This document shows, piece by piece, positions 1 through 8,974 of a stretch of DNA of 64,000 nt (positions are counted from its first letter, which is position 1; each line of letters begins with the position of its first letter). This DNA comes from JAXLYX01 sp046351215 (lineage in GTDB: Bacteria; Myxococcota_A; Polyangia; Polyangiales; Houyiibacteriaceae): assembly GCA_046351215.1 (NCBI GenBank), contig JAXLYX010000011.1:62001-126000 (forward strand), given 5' to 3'. Made by a program: the position numbers and the translations under genes. Below the pieces are notes generated by a model. The model had not been told where the DNA came from. It worked only from the letters and a program-made list of their open reading frames with translations, and made no database searches.

Positions 1-2560
1 CGGGCGGCAGCTTCGCGCGCGCGAGCTTCTCGTCGACGGGGACGTCGTCGAAGAAGGGCATCACGACGGGACGCAGCGAGGGCTCGAGCGTGGTGTCGAG
101 GACCTCGAGGGCGTTGGCGCGTCGCGCCGGGATCTCGATGCGCTCGCGGACGAGGCGGATGGGCTCGGGCGGGTAGCGCAGCTCGAGGATCCGAAGCACG
201 CGCCGGAGACCCCGGAGCGCGCGGAAGTCGACCGCCTCGTCGAGGAGCGGCGAGGCGAGCTCGGTCTTGGCGCGCTGCCAGCTGGCGACGACGTGCAGCG
301 TCTCGGCGATCTCCCGCTCGAGCAGGGCACGCACGTCGGCGAGGGGCTCGGGCGGGCCCTCGAGCGACTCGCGCAGCCGTGACATCGCGGCGTAGATGCG
401 CAGGCGGAGGTGCGAGTCGGGATCGCGGATCGAGGCCTTCAGCGTCGCGTAGCTCTCGCGCGTCCGGATCCCGCGGAGCACGCGGGGGATGGCGAGCCGG
501 ACGTCGCGGTCCGTCTCCGGCGCGGCGAGGAGCGCGGCGAGCGGCTCGAGGGCGGGGTTGCCGACGGCCGAGAGCGCCGCGCTCGCACCGTTCCGCGCGG
601 CCGGATCGGCGAGCAGTCGCAGGAGGTCGGGGACGAGGCGAGGATCGGCGACATCGCGCGCCGACTCGACCGCGGCGAGCCGCACGCGACGGTCTGGATC
701 CTCGAGGAGCGCCCGCAGCCGCTTGGCTCCCGACCGACCGAGGGCGCCGAGGGCCTGGGCGGCGTCGCAGCGATCCTCGGGGAGGTTCGAGGCCGAGAGG
801 ACCGAGAGCCGGCTCCCCGCCACCATCGCGCCCTCGAAGCCACCGTGCGAGAGCAGCCCCGCCATCGCGCTCGTGCGGACCACGCGCTCGGGATCGTCGA
901 GGAGCGGCACGAGGGTGTCGATCGCCTCGTCTTCGTGGACCTCGGCGTGCGCCTCGGCCGCGGCCGCGCGGACCTCGGGGACGGGGTCGTGGAGCGCGCG
1001 AGAGATGGCCTCGTCGTCCGAGGGCGATCGCGTGGCTCGCGCGTGCGGGGCGAGACGCGAGAGGGCGGCGACCCGGATCACGGCGTCCGGATGGCTCGCG
1101 AGCCGCTCGAGGGCCGCGAGCACGCTCGGCTCGCCCGACGCTCCGAGCTCGTCGAGGGCCGCCAGCACCACGCGCGGGTCCGCCGACTCCAGCGCGGCGA
1201 CGAGCACCGCCTTTCCGCCGGCGTCGACGATGGGCTCGTCGCCGAGCGCGGCGAGCCCGCCGGCGCGCAGGGTGCTGGCGAGCTTCCAGAGGTAGAGCTT
1301 GCGGACGAGCGGGATGGCGGCGATCCAGCCGAGCACGAAGACCACGCTCACGTAGGACAGGTGGATCGGGCCGAGGCGCGACGCGAACGCGAGGAGCAGG
1401 AGGCCGCCGACACCATACGCGAGGGGCTTCACGCCCGCGTCGAGGAACGCTCGGGTGCGCACCTTCACGTCGGCCGCGAACGGCACGTAGAGCGCCTGCA
1501 CCGTCGTCTCGTGGATCGAGTACTGGAAGCCGTTGTCGGCGAACTTCATCACCGTCGCGATCGGCAGCGTCGGGACGCCGAGGAGCATCGCGCTGGCGGC
1601 GCCGAAGACCGTGGGCATCACGCTCATCCCGAGGCCGACGCCGAAGCGCGAGAGCAGGCGGGGCGTGACGAAGACCTGGAAGAGGAACGAGACGATCCCC
1701 GTCGCCGCGTAGAAGAAGCTGAAGAACTGCGCGAGGGCGTCCTCCCGGTAGGTGGCGCGGGCGACGGCCTTGAACTGGTAGTCGCCGACGGTGAGCGCCG
1801 AGAACGTGAGCAGGAACATCGCGCTGAGCGCCCACAGGTAGCGATCGCGGAGGAGCGAGGGCGGCGTGCGCGGCTTCCGCGCGCGACCCGCGAGCTTCGG
1901 AGCGGTGACGGGGCGCGGCTCCTTGCCGAGCACGAAGGCGTGCACCGCGACGACGGCCGCCATCGTGGCGAGCACGAAGAGGAGCTGCGGGGTGCCGATC
2001 AGGCGGACGATGGCGCCCGTCCCGAGGCCGACGAGGATGATGCCCAGCATCCGCGCCGCGCCGATGGTGCCGAAGAGCCGCTTCGCCGACCGGGCGTCGT
2101 GGAGATCGTTGGCGAGCGTCCAGAACTGCGAGATCAGGAGGTTCGCGAAGACCTCGGCCCAGACGTAGAAGACGGGGTAGATCCACGCCGCCTCGAGGCG
2201 CACGCACGCCCACGTGGCGACGTAGGAGCCGATGCCGAGGACGCACCAGCCGATGATGGTGCGATCGCGTGCGAGGCGATCCGCCACCTTGGAGTAGAGC
2301 GTCGCCGTGATCGCCGACGCGATCCCGTAGAACACGAACATCCAGGGCAGCGCGGCGAGCGAGTAGCGGCTCAGGAAGAGCGTGTCGCGCACCGTGCGTC
2401 CCATCACGAAGATGGCCGACGCGAAGAGGAGGAACGTGAAGAGGAGGGCGGTGCGCTTGCCTTCGCCGGGACGGACGAGCAGACCCTCGGACACGATGCG
2501 CTGGAACGTGCTCCGCATCCGGTCCCGGACGACCGCCCCCTGATCGCTGTCGGCCACCAC
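1..2560 (-). CDS. Npt1/Npt2-like (ADP/ATP translocase-type) membrane transporter fused to HEAT repeats, 3' end outside window
   Basis: The frame is open from about 2560 to the left edge, so at least 853 residues are visible and the C-terminus is missing. Residues about 30-420 form a polytopic membrane domain resembling the nucleotide transporter/MFS-like proteins of the Npt family (early VMGRTVRDTLFLSRYS motif, repeated hydrophobic segments). From about residue 440 to the edge the protein is soluble and built from short helical repeats ending in patterns such as RVVLAALDELG and HPDAVIRVAAL, which I read as HEAT repeats. The start is taken as GTG at 2560, preceded closely by GGGGGAA; an in-frame TTG at 2569 is an alternative. 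The substrate is unknown: HEAT-fused members in free-living bacteria are not shown to move ATP. Gene lnt lies 64 bases upstream on the same strand. Confidence 0.7.
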   Translation of the reverse strand, partial: MVADSDQGAVVRDRMRSTFQRIVSEGLLVRPGEGKRTALLFTFLLFASAIFVMGRTVRDTLFLSRYSLAALPWMFVFYGIASAITATLYSKVADRLARDRTIIGWCVLGIGSYVATWACVRLEAAWIYPVFYVWAEVFANLLISQFWTLANDLHDARSAKRLFGTIGAARMLGIILVGLGTGAIVRLIGTPQLLFVLATMAAVVAVHAFVLGKEPRPVTAPKLAGRARKPRTPPSLLRDRYLWALSAMFLLTFSALTVGDYQFKAVARATYREDALAQFFSFFYAATGIVSFLFQVFVTPRLLSRFGVGLGMSVMPTVFGAASAMLLGVPTLPIATVMKFADNGFQYSIHETTVQALYVPFAADVKVRTRAFLDAGVKPLAYGVGGLLLLAFASRLGPIHLSYVSVVFVLGWIAAIPLVRKLYLWKLASTLRAGGLAALGDEPIVDAGGKAVLVAALESADPRVVLAALDELGASGEPSVLAALERLASHPDAVIRVAALSRLAPHARATRSPSDDEAISRALHDPVPEVRAAAAEAHAEVHEDEAIDTLVPLLDDPERVVRTSAMAGLLSHGGFEGAMVAGSRLSVLSASNLPEDRCDAAQALGALGRSGAKRLRALLEDPDRRVRLAAVESARDVADPRLVPDLLRLLADPAARNGASAALSAVGNPALEPLAALLAAPETDRDVRLAIPRVLRGIRTRESYATLKASIRDPDSHLRLRIYAAMSRLRESLEGPPEPLADVRALLEREIAETLHVVASWQRAKTELASPLLDEAVDFRALRGLRRVLRILELRYPPEPIRLVRERIEIPARRANALEVLDTTLEPSLRPVVMPFFDDVPVDEKLARAKLPP

Positions 2561-2624
2561 TTCCCCCAAGTAGGCCCGTGCCACGAGACCGCAACGGGAG
2601 CGCCCCGAGGGGCCGGGCGCCATC

Positions 2625-4169
2625 CTACCGGCGTCGGGTGCCGCCTGTCCGCCTCGTCCACGCGAGCCCGATCAGGGCGAGGAGGAGCCCCTCGAGTGCC
2701 GGGGTGAGGAGGTCGCCGTGGCGCACCCACACCGTCTCCACGTCGAGGGAGCGGACCTCCGCGACGAAGGTCCGCGGCACGAAGGTGGCGGTCTCGATCC
2801 GCCGCGCGCCCGTGGCGTCGATGTGCCCGGAGACCCCCGTGTTCACGGCGCGAACGAGCTCGCGGCGCGTCTCGACCGCCCGCAGACGCGCCGCCATGTG
2901 GTGGAGATGGGGCTCGCTCGTGTCGAGGAACCAGGCGTCGTTCGTGACGTTGACGAGGAAGTCGATCCGGGCGGCCCCGACCTCGCGCACGTAGGCGTCG
3001 AGGATGTCCTCGTAGCAGTTCAGGACGCCGATGCGCCGACCTTCGAAGGCGACGACCTGGGCGCCTTGGCCCGTGACGTAGCCGGGGCAGGGGGCGAAGC
3101 CGTGCAGGAAGGGGAGGTGCTCCCAGAGCGGAATCCGCTCGCTGAAGGGCAGCGGATGCACTTTGTCCGCCCAGCCGACGATCCGCCCTTCCGAGTCCAT
3201 CGCCGCCACGGAGTTCCGGTGGTCGCAGCCACGTCCCCAGGCGAGCGTGCCGAAGAGGATCGGAGCGTGGACCTCGCCCGTCGTCCGGAGCCCGAAGCGC
3301 CCGCTCGGATCGCGCCTCGCCCGACGCGAGAGCATGTAGGGGTACGAAGTCTCGGGCCACACGACGAAGTCGGGGCGCTCGCGCTCGACCTCGGCGGTCA
3401 TGCGACGGAGGGCCCCGAGCTGCTCGGCCGCGCGCGAGGCGTCGAATTTCAGGCCTTGGAGGACGCTCGGCTGGACGACCGCGACCCGCGTCGTCGGGGC
3501 ATGCCGGCTCGCCTCGCGGATCGCCTCGAGGCGGGGGAGGCCGTACGCGAGGGGGCCGAGGCAGGCGCCGAGGCCGAGGGCGACGAGCGCGCGCGAGCGC
3601 ACGCGCCATCCCTCGAGCAGGGCGCAGCCGGAGAGTCCGAGGGCGAGGTCGAGGAGCGGGCCCCCGCCGACGTCGGCGAGCTGGACCCACGGCAGGAGCT
3701 CCACGAGCGGGCTCGATGGGCGGAACGGGAAGAGCATCCACGCACGCGAGAAGGCCACGACGAGGGCGATCGGGACGATCGCGAAGGGGCGGATGCCGAG
3801 CGAGGCGAGACCGTCCGCGAGCGCCCCCGCGACCACGAACGGCAGCGATTGCGCGATCCAGAGCGCCGCCGCGAGGAGGACGGCCAGCGGCCACGCGAGG
3901 TGCACGTTCACGGTGAAGAGGGGGACGGCCCAGTAGAAGGCGACGAGGTGGACGGCGACGCCGGCGACCAGGCCGACCCGCACGCCGTGCCAGGGCGCCC
4001 GCGACGTGCCCGCGCGTAACTCGATGGCGCGCTGGAAGAAGGGCGCCGAGGCGAAGGCCAGGACGGGGAGGTCGAAGGGGGCCGCCGCGAAGGCGAGCGC
4101 GAGCCCCGACGCGGCGGCGAAGACGTACGCCGGTGGCGGAACGGGGAGTCGGCTCGCGGGACCGGCCAT
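2625..4169 (-). CDS. lnt: Apolipoprotein N-acyltransferase
   Basis: Transfers the third acyl chain to the N-terminal cysteine of outer-membrane lipoproteins, at the periplasmic face of the inner membrane. The 514-residue protein has about six N-terminal membrane segments followed by a nitrilase-fold domain. The catalytic triad is visible in order: Glu in VVWPETSYPY, Lys in DKVHPLPFSE and Cys in LNCYEDI. Further family motifs are NVTNDAWF and RAVNTGVSG. The ATG at 4169 (MAGPASR) is chosen because it precedes the first membrane segment directly; an ATG at 4196 would add nine residues. The length is normal for the family. The many predicted lipoproteins in this window are its expected substrates. 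Confidence 0.93.
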   Translation of the reverse strand: MAGPASRLPVPPPAYVFAAASGLALAFAAAPFDLPVLAFASAPFFQRAIELRAGTSRAPWHGVRVGLVAGVAVHLVAFYWAVPLFTVNVHLAWPLAVLLAAALWIAQSLPFVVAGALADGLASLGIRPFAIVPIALVVAFSRAWMLFPFRPSSPLVELLPWVQLADVGGGPLLDLALGLSGCALLEGWRVRSRALVALGLGACLGPLAYGLPRLEAIREASRHAPTTRVAVVQPSVLQGLKFDASRAAEQLGALRRMTAEVERERPDFVVWPETSYPYMLSRRARRDPSGRFGLRTTGEVHAPILFGTLAWGRGCDHRNSVAAMDSEGRIVGWADKVHPLPFSERIPLWEHLPFLHGFAPCPGYVTGQGAQVVAFEGRRIGVLNCYEDILDAYVREVGAARIDFLVNVTNDAWFLDTSEPHLHHMAARLRAVETRRELVRAVNTGVSGHIDATGARRIETATFVPRTFVAEVRSLDVETVWVRHGDLLTPALEGLLLALIGLAWTRRTGGTRRR

Positions 4170-4248
4170 GGGCCGCGAGCATGCCCGGCGCATGCCGAAC
4201 GGCCAAGCGTCGGAGCCACGGACCCCGCCGCTCTCCACCCTCGTTCGG

Positions 4249-4278
4249 TTGACCGGGGACGCGTTTCGCGGGTACCAA
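4249..4278 (+). promoter_or_regulatory. Sigma70-like promoter, leaderless, for the SdhC-like gene
   Basis: TTGACC at 4249-4254, an 18-base spacer, then TACCAA(T) at 4273-4278. The GTG start at 4285 is six bases after the -10 element, so the transcript would begin at or near the start codon. No Shine-Dalgarno sequence is seen before the GTG, which fits. Confidence 0.5.
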
Positions 4279-4284
4279 TGCGTC

Positions 4285-4959
4285 GTGAATACGGAGCTGC
4301 GCGCCAAGCCGGATCGTCTCGTCGCGCTCGTCGGGCTCGTCGCGGGAGTCCTCCTGCTCCTGCTCGACGTCTGGTACCTGAACCTCGGCTCCTCGGGGCG
4401 GGCCGCGTTCGTGGCGGCGCTCGGTCGGCCCTCCGCCGGGCACGTGGCCCTCGTGGGCGCCGCGATCGCGGTCCTCCTCGCCCACGGCGCCCTCGGGCTC
4501 CGGGCGGCGCTCCGCGCGGAGCGCGGGGATGCGGGCCCCTTCGGCCATCCGGGCCATCGCACGCTCCAGTGGACGACCGCGGCCGTGTCGGCGGTCTTCG
4601 TCGCGGTGCACCTGCTGCGGCACTCGCCCCTCGCGGCCGCCCTCGAAGGGATCTCGTCGGCCGCTCTCTACGAGCGTCTGCGGCACGAGCTCTCCCGGCC
4701 GTTCTTCGTCGGTCTCTACGTCGTCGGCCTCGGCTCCCTCTGCCTCCACGCCTTCCAGGGCTTCACGGCCTGCGTGGAGCGCTTCGGGGCCGGCCTCCGC
4801 GATCAGGGCCGCCGCCTCGTCGTCTTCCTGGGGCTGCTCTTCGCGATCGGGCTCTACGTCGGCTTCCTCGACGGCCTCTCCCACTACGTGGCGGGTCGAG
4901 CGTGGATCGCTCGGCCCGAGGCCGCGGAGCCCGAAGGGCCCACACCCGTCGCTCCCTGA
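4285..4959 (+). CDS. SdhC-like cytochrome b558-type membrane protein
   Basis: A 224-residue protein with about five membrane helices, resembling the single-subunit membrane anchor of succinate dehydrogenase/fumarate reductase of the Bacillus type. Candidate haem ligands are His67 (LLAHGALGLR), His109 (FVAVHLLRHS) and His155 (LCLHAFQGF), at spacings close to those of Bacillus SdhC. No flavoprotein (sdhA) or iron-sulphur (sdhB) gene is adjacent; instead an ABC-2 permease follows after seven bases. It may have drifted to another role. GTG 4285 is chosen over longer frames that run into lnt because it sits right after a promoter-like element. The family assignment is moderate. Confidence 0.5.
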   Translation: MNTELRAKPDRLVALVGLVAGVLLLLLDVWYLNLGSSGRAAFVAALGRPSAGHVALVGAAIAVLLAHGALGLRAALRAERGDAGPFGHPGHRTLQWTTAAVSAVFVAVHLLRHSPLAAALEGISSAALYERLRHELSRPFFVGLYVVGLGSLCLHAFQGFTACVERFGAGLRDQGRRLVVFLGLLFAIGLYVGFLDGLSHYVAGRAWIARPEAAEPEGPTPVAP

Positions 4960-4966
4960 GGTTCCC

Positions 4967-5899
4967 ATGTTGGGTCGCATCTACGCCATCGCGCTGAACA
5001 CGTTCCGAGAGGCGGTCCGGGACCGCGTGCTGTACGGCGTCGTGGCGTGCGCGACGGCCGTGCTCTTCTTCACGCTCGCGCTCGGCCAGCTCTCCTTGAA
5101 CCAGGAGGAGCGCGTGGTCGCGGACATCGGCCTCGCGTCGATCTCGCTCTTCAGCGTGATGGTCGCGGTCTTCCTCGGCTCCTCGCTGCTCTACAAGGAG
5201 ATCGAGCGCAAGACGCTCTACGTCATCCTCCCGAAGCCCATCCACCGCGAGGAATTCCTGCTCGGGAAGTTCTTCGGCATCGCGCTGACGGGCATCGTCT
5301 TCGTCGCGATCATGGGCACGATCCAGCTCTGGGTGATGGCGCTCCAGGCGGGTGCACCGGTGACGACGGTCGGGGTGCTCGCGCTGCTGACGGTGACGGC
5401 CGCGCTCGTCGGCGCGTACTTCGCGCCGGATCGGACGGCGATCGTCCCCCCGTGGTCGTTGCTCGCCTTCGTGGCGGCGTTCGTGGTCGCCTCGCGCACC
5501 GACGCGGAGCTCGCTCCCGTCCTCGCCTATCTCGCCCTGACGGTCGGCGAGCTCGTCGTCCTGACCGCGCTCGCGCTCTTCTTCTCGTCGTTCTCGACCC
5601 CCTTCCTGACGGGGCTGCTCAGCATCGGCGTCTGGCTCGTCGGACGCTCGGCCGACGCCATGATCCGCATGCCCGGCCGTACGCTCCCCGTCGAGGTGAA
5701 GAAGCTCCTCGCCGCGATCGCGTGGGTCGTGCCGAACTTCGACCTCTTCGTGCCGGGCCGACACACGCTCCTCGTCGGGAGCACGGACTACGGAGGCCCG
5801 ACGACCTACGTCGCGACCTCCCTCGGCTACGCGGTCTTCTACAGCGCCGTGCTCCTCGTCGTGGCGAGCCTCGTGCTCCGACGCCGGGACTTCGTGTGA
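4967..5899 (+). CDS. ABC-2 type transporter permease
   Basis: A 310-residue polytopic protein of the ABC-2 permease family. It has an N-terminal helix (MLGRIYAIALNTFREAVRD), a large loop with the typical YKEIERKTLYVILPKPIHR segment, then five further membrane helices, and ends in RRRDFV, a common ABC-2 permease ending. Such permeases act with a separate ATPase subunit at the inner membrane. No ATPase gene is present in the visible neighbourhood, so the partner must be encoded elsewhere. It starts seven bases after the SdhC-like gene and overlaps the next gene by four bases, so the three are probably one operon. Confidence 0.8.
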   Translation: MLGRIYAIALNTFREAVRDRVLYGVVACATAVLFFTLALGQLSLNQEERVVADIGLASISLFSVMVAVFLGSSLLYKEIERKTLYVILPKPIHREEFLLGKFFGIALTGIVFVAIMGTIQLWVMALQAGAPVTTVGVLALLTVTAALVGAYFAPDRTAIVPPWSLLAFVAAFVVASRTDAELAPVLAYLALTVGELVVLTALALFFSSFSTPFLTGLLSIGVWLVGRSADAMIRMPGRTLPVEVKKLLAAIAWVVPNFDLFVPGRHTLLVGSTDYGGPTTYVATSLGYAVFYSAVLLVVASLVLRRRDFV

Positions 5900-6558
5900 C
5901 GAGCGACGCCGACGAGCCCGGGCTCCGGGCGGGAACCATCGCCGCCCTCGCCGTCGCGGTCGCGTTGGTGATCGTGTTCCGCGTCGTCTACTCGTGCTCC
6001 GAGGAGCTCGAGCTCGGGGACAGGGCCCTCGCTCGCGGAGATGCCGAGGTCGCGGTCGACTGCTATCGCCGCGCGCTCCGCTGGTACGTCCCTCTCTCGC
6101 CCGGATCGGGGGAGGCGATCGAGAAGCTGCGGCACATCGCCGTCGACGCCGAGCGTCGCGGCGATCGCGCGCTCGCGCTCGCCGCCGAGCGCAGCATCCG
6201 AGCCGGCATCGTCTCGTCCCGCAGCTTCTTCACCCCGCACCGCCGCGAGCTCGAGGCCGCGAACGGCGAGATCGCCCGCCTCGTGGCCCTCGAGCCCCCT
6301 CCACCGATCGAGGGGCACCGCTCGCCGGGCGAGATCGCGTCCGCCCAGCGTACGCTGCTCGAGCGGGCGCCGGCCTACCGCGTGCCCGGCGTGCTCGTCG
6401 CGCTCGCCGGCTTCGCGACCTGGGTGGCCGCGGCCTTCCTCTTCGTGCAGCGCGGGCTCGACGCCGAGGACCGCGTCGTCCGTCACGCGGCCGTGCGCCA
6501 CGCCTCCGCGTTCGTCGCCGGCTTCGCGCTGTTCCTCCTCGGCCTCTTCCTCGCGTAG
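5896..6558 (+). CDS. TPR-like protein with N- and C-terminal membrane anchors
   Basis: A 220-residue protein starting with GTG inside a GTGTGA overlap with the permease stop, a sign of translational coupling. A membrane helix lies at about residues 12-32, followed by a short tetratricopeptide-like segment (LGDRALARGDAEVAVDCYRR) and helical sequence, then two C-terminal membrane helices (about 155-175 and 198-218). No enzymatic motif is seen. The tight coupling to the ABC-2 permease suggests an accessory role in that transporter. The function is not recognised. Confidence 0.7.
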   Translation: MTSDADEPGLRAGTIAALAVAVALVIVFRVVYSCSEELELGDRALARGDAEVAVDCYRRALRWYVPLSPGSGEAIEKLRHIAVDAERRGDRALALAAERSIRAGIVSSRSFFTPHRRELEAANGEIARLVALEPPPPIEGHRSPGEIASAQRTLLERAPAYRVPGVLVALAGFATWVAAAFLFVQRGLDAEDRVVRHAAVRHASAFVAGFALFLLGLFLA

Positions 6559-6576
6559 CCGCCGACGCGCGGCGGC
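6558..6576 (+). terminator. Candidate terminator hairpin after the permease/TPR operon
   Basis: Seven-base arms GCCGCCG (6558-6564) and CGGCGGC (6570-6576) around a five-base loop, starting at the last base of the stop codon. No T-run follows, so this is only a candidate. Confidence 0.3.
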
Positions 6577-6620
6577 GCCGAACGCAGAGCCCGTCTTGGT
6601 GGGGGCCTCTGTCCCTCTGC

Positions 6621-6626
6621 TAGGCT
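6621..6626 (+). promoter_or_regulatory. TAGGCT -10-like element six bases before the SDR start
   Basis: TAGGCT, then six bases (cgcagc), then ATG. The same layout, preceded by GC and followed by CGC, is found in front of plsY. It is consistent with a leaderless transcript. Confidence 0.45.
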
Positions 6627-6632
6627 CGCAGC

Positions 6633-7469
6633 ATGGCCAAGGACCGTCCTGCCGTCTTCCTCGTGACCGGAGCCGCCAGCGGCATCGGTCGCCACCTCGT
6701 CGGAGCCCTCGATCGTCGCGGCGACCGCGTGCTCGCGACCGACGTCTCGACCGAGGGCCTCGAGCGTGCGGCGCGCGAGGATGGCTGGAGCGCCCAGCGC
6801 ATCCGCACGCGTCCTCTCGACGTGCGCTCGCCCGAGGCCTGGTCCGAGGCGGTCGACGAAGCGGTGCGGGTCTTCGGAGGCCTGACGGTGCTGCTCAACG
6901 TGGCGGGCTACCTCCATCCGGGGCGCGTCGTCGACGCGACGCCCGAGGACGTCGACCGCCACCTCGACATCAACGTGAAGGGCGTGATCCACGGCATGCG
7001 CGCCGCCGGCTCGCTCTTCGTGCGACAGGGCCGCGGCCACATCGTGAACATCGGCTCTCTCGCCTCCCTCGCGCCCGTTCCCGGGCTCTCGCTCTACAGC
7101 TGCTCCAAGTTCGCGGTGCGAGGCGTCTCGCTCGCCGCGGCGCAGGAGCTCGCGGGAACCGGCGTGGCCGTGACCGTGGTGATGCCCGACGCCGTGCAGA
7201 CGCCGATGCTCGACCTCCAGGTGGACTATCCGGACGCGGCCATGACGTTCTCCGGCGCCCGTCCCCTCACGGTCGAGGAGATCGCGGCCACGATCTTCGA
7301 GGACGTCCTCGTCCACCGACCCCTCGAGGTCACGCTCCCGAAGAGCCGGGGTCTCGTCGCGCGGGCCGCGAACACCCTGCCCGAGGTCGTGGCGCGGATC
7401 GGGCCCCTGCTCGCGGCGCGCGGCCGGAAGGCCCAGGAGAAGGCCAAGAAGCGTCGGCCCGGCCACTGA
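6633..7469 (+). CDS. Classical short-chain dehydrogenase/reductase (SDR)
   Basis: A 278-residue Rossmann-fold oxidoreductase. The cofactor loop TGAASGIG lies near residue 11, and an Asp after beta-2 (ATDVS) is the kind of residue that favours NAD(H) over NADP(H). The structural NxAG motif is NVAG, and the catalytic Ser is in VNIGSLAS with Tyr and Lys in YSCSK. The C-terminal 40 residues are basic and lack a known domain. The substrate cannot be read from the sequence. It stands alone between the permease operon and a PHP protein on the same strand. Confidence 0.85.
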   Translation: MAKDRPAVFLVTGAASGIGRHLVGALDRRGDRVLATDVSTEGLERAAREDGWSAQRIRTRPLDVRSPEAWSEAVDEAVRVFGGLTVLLNVAGYLHPGRVVDATPEDVDRHLDINVKGVIHGMRAAGSLFVRQGRGHIVNIGSLASLAPVPGLSLYSCSKFAVRGVSLAAAQELAGTGVAVTVVMPDAVQTPMLDLQVDYPDAAMTFSGARPLTVEEIAATIFEDVLVHRPLEVTLPKSRGLVARAANTLPEVVARIGPLLAARGRKAQEKAKKRRPGH

Positions 7470-7547
7470 GTGCCCCGGGGCCGGGGACGAGGGGCGCCCG
7501 CCTCGGCGGGACAGGGGCCGGACCGTGGCTTATCCTGCCGGGCATCG

Positions 7548-8852
7548 ATGTCCTCGCGTTTTTCCGGCTTCGCCTTCGTGCTGACCCTCGCGGTGCTCTC
7601 CACCGCGGGTGCGTTCCGCGCGGCCGCCACCCCGGCGGCCGAGGGGGCGTCGGCGCGTCGCCCGAGGCCCGTGGGGGCGACGATCCCGAACGAGCGGCGC
7701 TATCCGGCGCGCCGCTTCCGCCCGCTCGACGTGCGCACGAGCTCGCGGACCTTCCGTGGCTTCTCCTTCGACGGCCACGTCCACACGGCCTATTCGCACG
7801 ACGCCCGCCATCCCGTGCCCGACGTGCTCGCGCTCGCGGAGCGCGTCGGGCTCGACGCCGTGATGATCACCGATCACGGCTCGAGCTCGGCCGGTCAGGA
7901 CGTCGCGACCTACGAAGGCCCGCTCTCGGTGATCGTCGGAGCCGAGATCGGCGGGACGTACGGGCACGCGCTCACGTGGCGATTCCTCGACGCCATCGGC
8001 CTGCGTCGCTCGCTCGACGAGCGCACGATGACGATGCGCCAGCTCGGCGACTACGTGCACGAGCGCGGGGCGCTCGTCGTGCTGGCGCATCCGGGCTGGT
8101 GGATCCCGGGGAACTTCGTCGATCCCCGATATTTCATGCAGCAGGACGTGATCCGGAGGGGCGGCGCCGGCGATGCGATCGACGCGGTCGAGGTCTGGAA
8201 CGGGACCTATCCGCTCCGCACGGCCTCGCTCGTCGACCAGTGGGTCTCGCTGCTCGAACGTTCGATCTACGTGCCGGCGGTCGGCGGGAGCGACTTCCAC
8301 GAGTTCGGGGGCACCGAGCTCGGCGAGCCGCGCAACGTGGTCCTGTGCGAGGTCGACGAGGGCGGGCGTCCGAAGGAGCCCCTCGCGGCGTGCATCTTCG
8401 AAGCCGCCCGCACGGGCAGGCTCTACGTCACCGACGGGCCGTCGATCGAGCTGACCGTCGGCGATCGCGTCTCCGGCGAGATCCTCCGGACCACGTCCGG
8501 CGCGAGGCTCGACGTCCACGTGCGCGTGGACGCGCCCGACGGCGGCGTCTTCTCGCTCTACCTCGGACGCGAGCCCGTGCAGAGGCTCACCCTCGCCGCG
8601 GGCCAGCCCCTCGACCGGCACTTCGAGGTCCGCGCCCCGAGCGCCGACTCGTTCGTCTGGGCCGACGTGGAGAGGCCCGCCCGCATCGAGAAGAAGCCGA
8701 TGCGCGCGCTCCTCGCGAATCCGGTGCGCATCGACGTCGGCCCCGAGGTCGCCGATTGGCGGGGTCCGGCCGTGACCGAGCCGCCTCGGCGCCCGCCGCC
8801 GGAGTTCACGCGCGCGGGCCGAGGGGTGCGGCCGCGCCAATCGCGCCCCTGA
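7548..8852 (+). CDS. Exported PHP-domain metal-dependent phosphoesterase-like protein
   Basis: A 434-residue protein with an N-terminal signal peptide (hydrophobic residues about 6-25), then a PHP domain. Metal-binding motifs are in the usual order: DGHVHTAYSHD near residue 77, ITDHG near 105, VLAHPGWW near 180 and GSDFHEF near 245. PHP domains are found in histidinol-phosphatase, polymerases and nucleoside phosphatases; export points to an extracytoplasmic phosphoesterase rather than a biosynthetic enzyme. The C-terminal 130 residues have no recognised family but look beta-rich. ATG 7548 is chosen because it starts the signal peptide; TATCCT sits 11 bases upstream as a possible -10. Confidence 0.75.
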   Translation: MSSRFSGFAFVLTLAVLSTAGAFRAAATPAAEGASARRPRPVGATIPNERRYPARRFRPLDVRTSSRTFRGFSFDGHVHTAYSHDARHPVPDVLALAERVGLDAVMITDHGSSSAGQDVATYEGPLSVIVGAEIGGTYGHALTWRFLDAIGLRRSLDERTMTMRQLGDYVHERGALVVLAHPGWWIPGNFVDPRYFMQQDVIRRGGAGDAIDAVEVWNGTYPLRTASLVDQWVSLLERSIYVPAVGGSDFHEFGGTELGEPRNVVLCEVDEGGRPKEPLAACIFEAARTGRLYVTDGPSIELTVGDRVSGEILRTTSGARLDVHVRVDAPDGGVFSLYLGREPVQRLTLAAGQPLDRHFEVRAPSADSFVWADVERPARIEKKPMRALLANPVRIDVGPEVADWRGPAVTEPPRRPPPEFTRAGRGVRPRQSRP

Positions 8853-8974
8853 GGTCCGTCCGCGGGGCGTCCCTCGCCCGTTGATCCTCCGGGCGGTCTC
8901 GTGGGATGTAGCGCGAGGGGCGAGGAGGGTCGGACCGAGACGGTCGGTCGGCGCTCGGGCTCGCCCGGCGACGC

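Noticed and set aside
410..2707. Long plus-strand frames over the first 2.7 kb
   Set aside because: They are Arg/Glu/His-rich shadows. The minus-strand frame gives coherent membrane helices and HEAT repeats.
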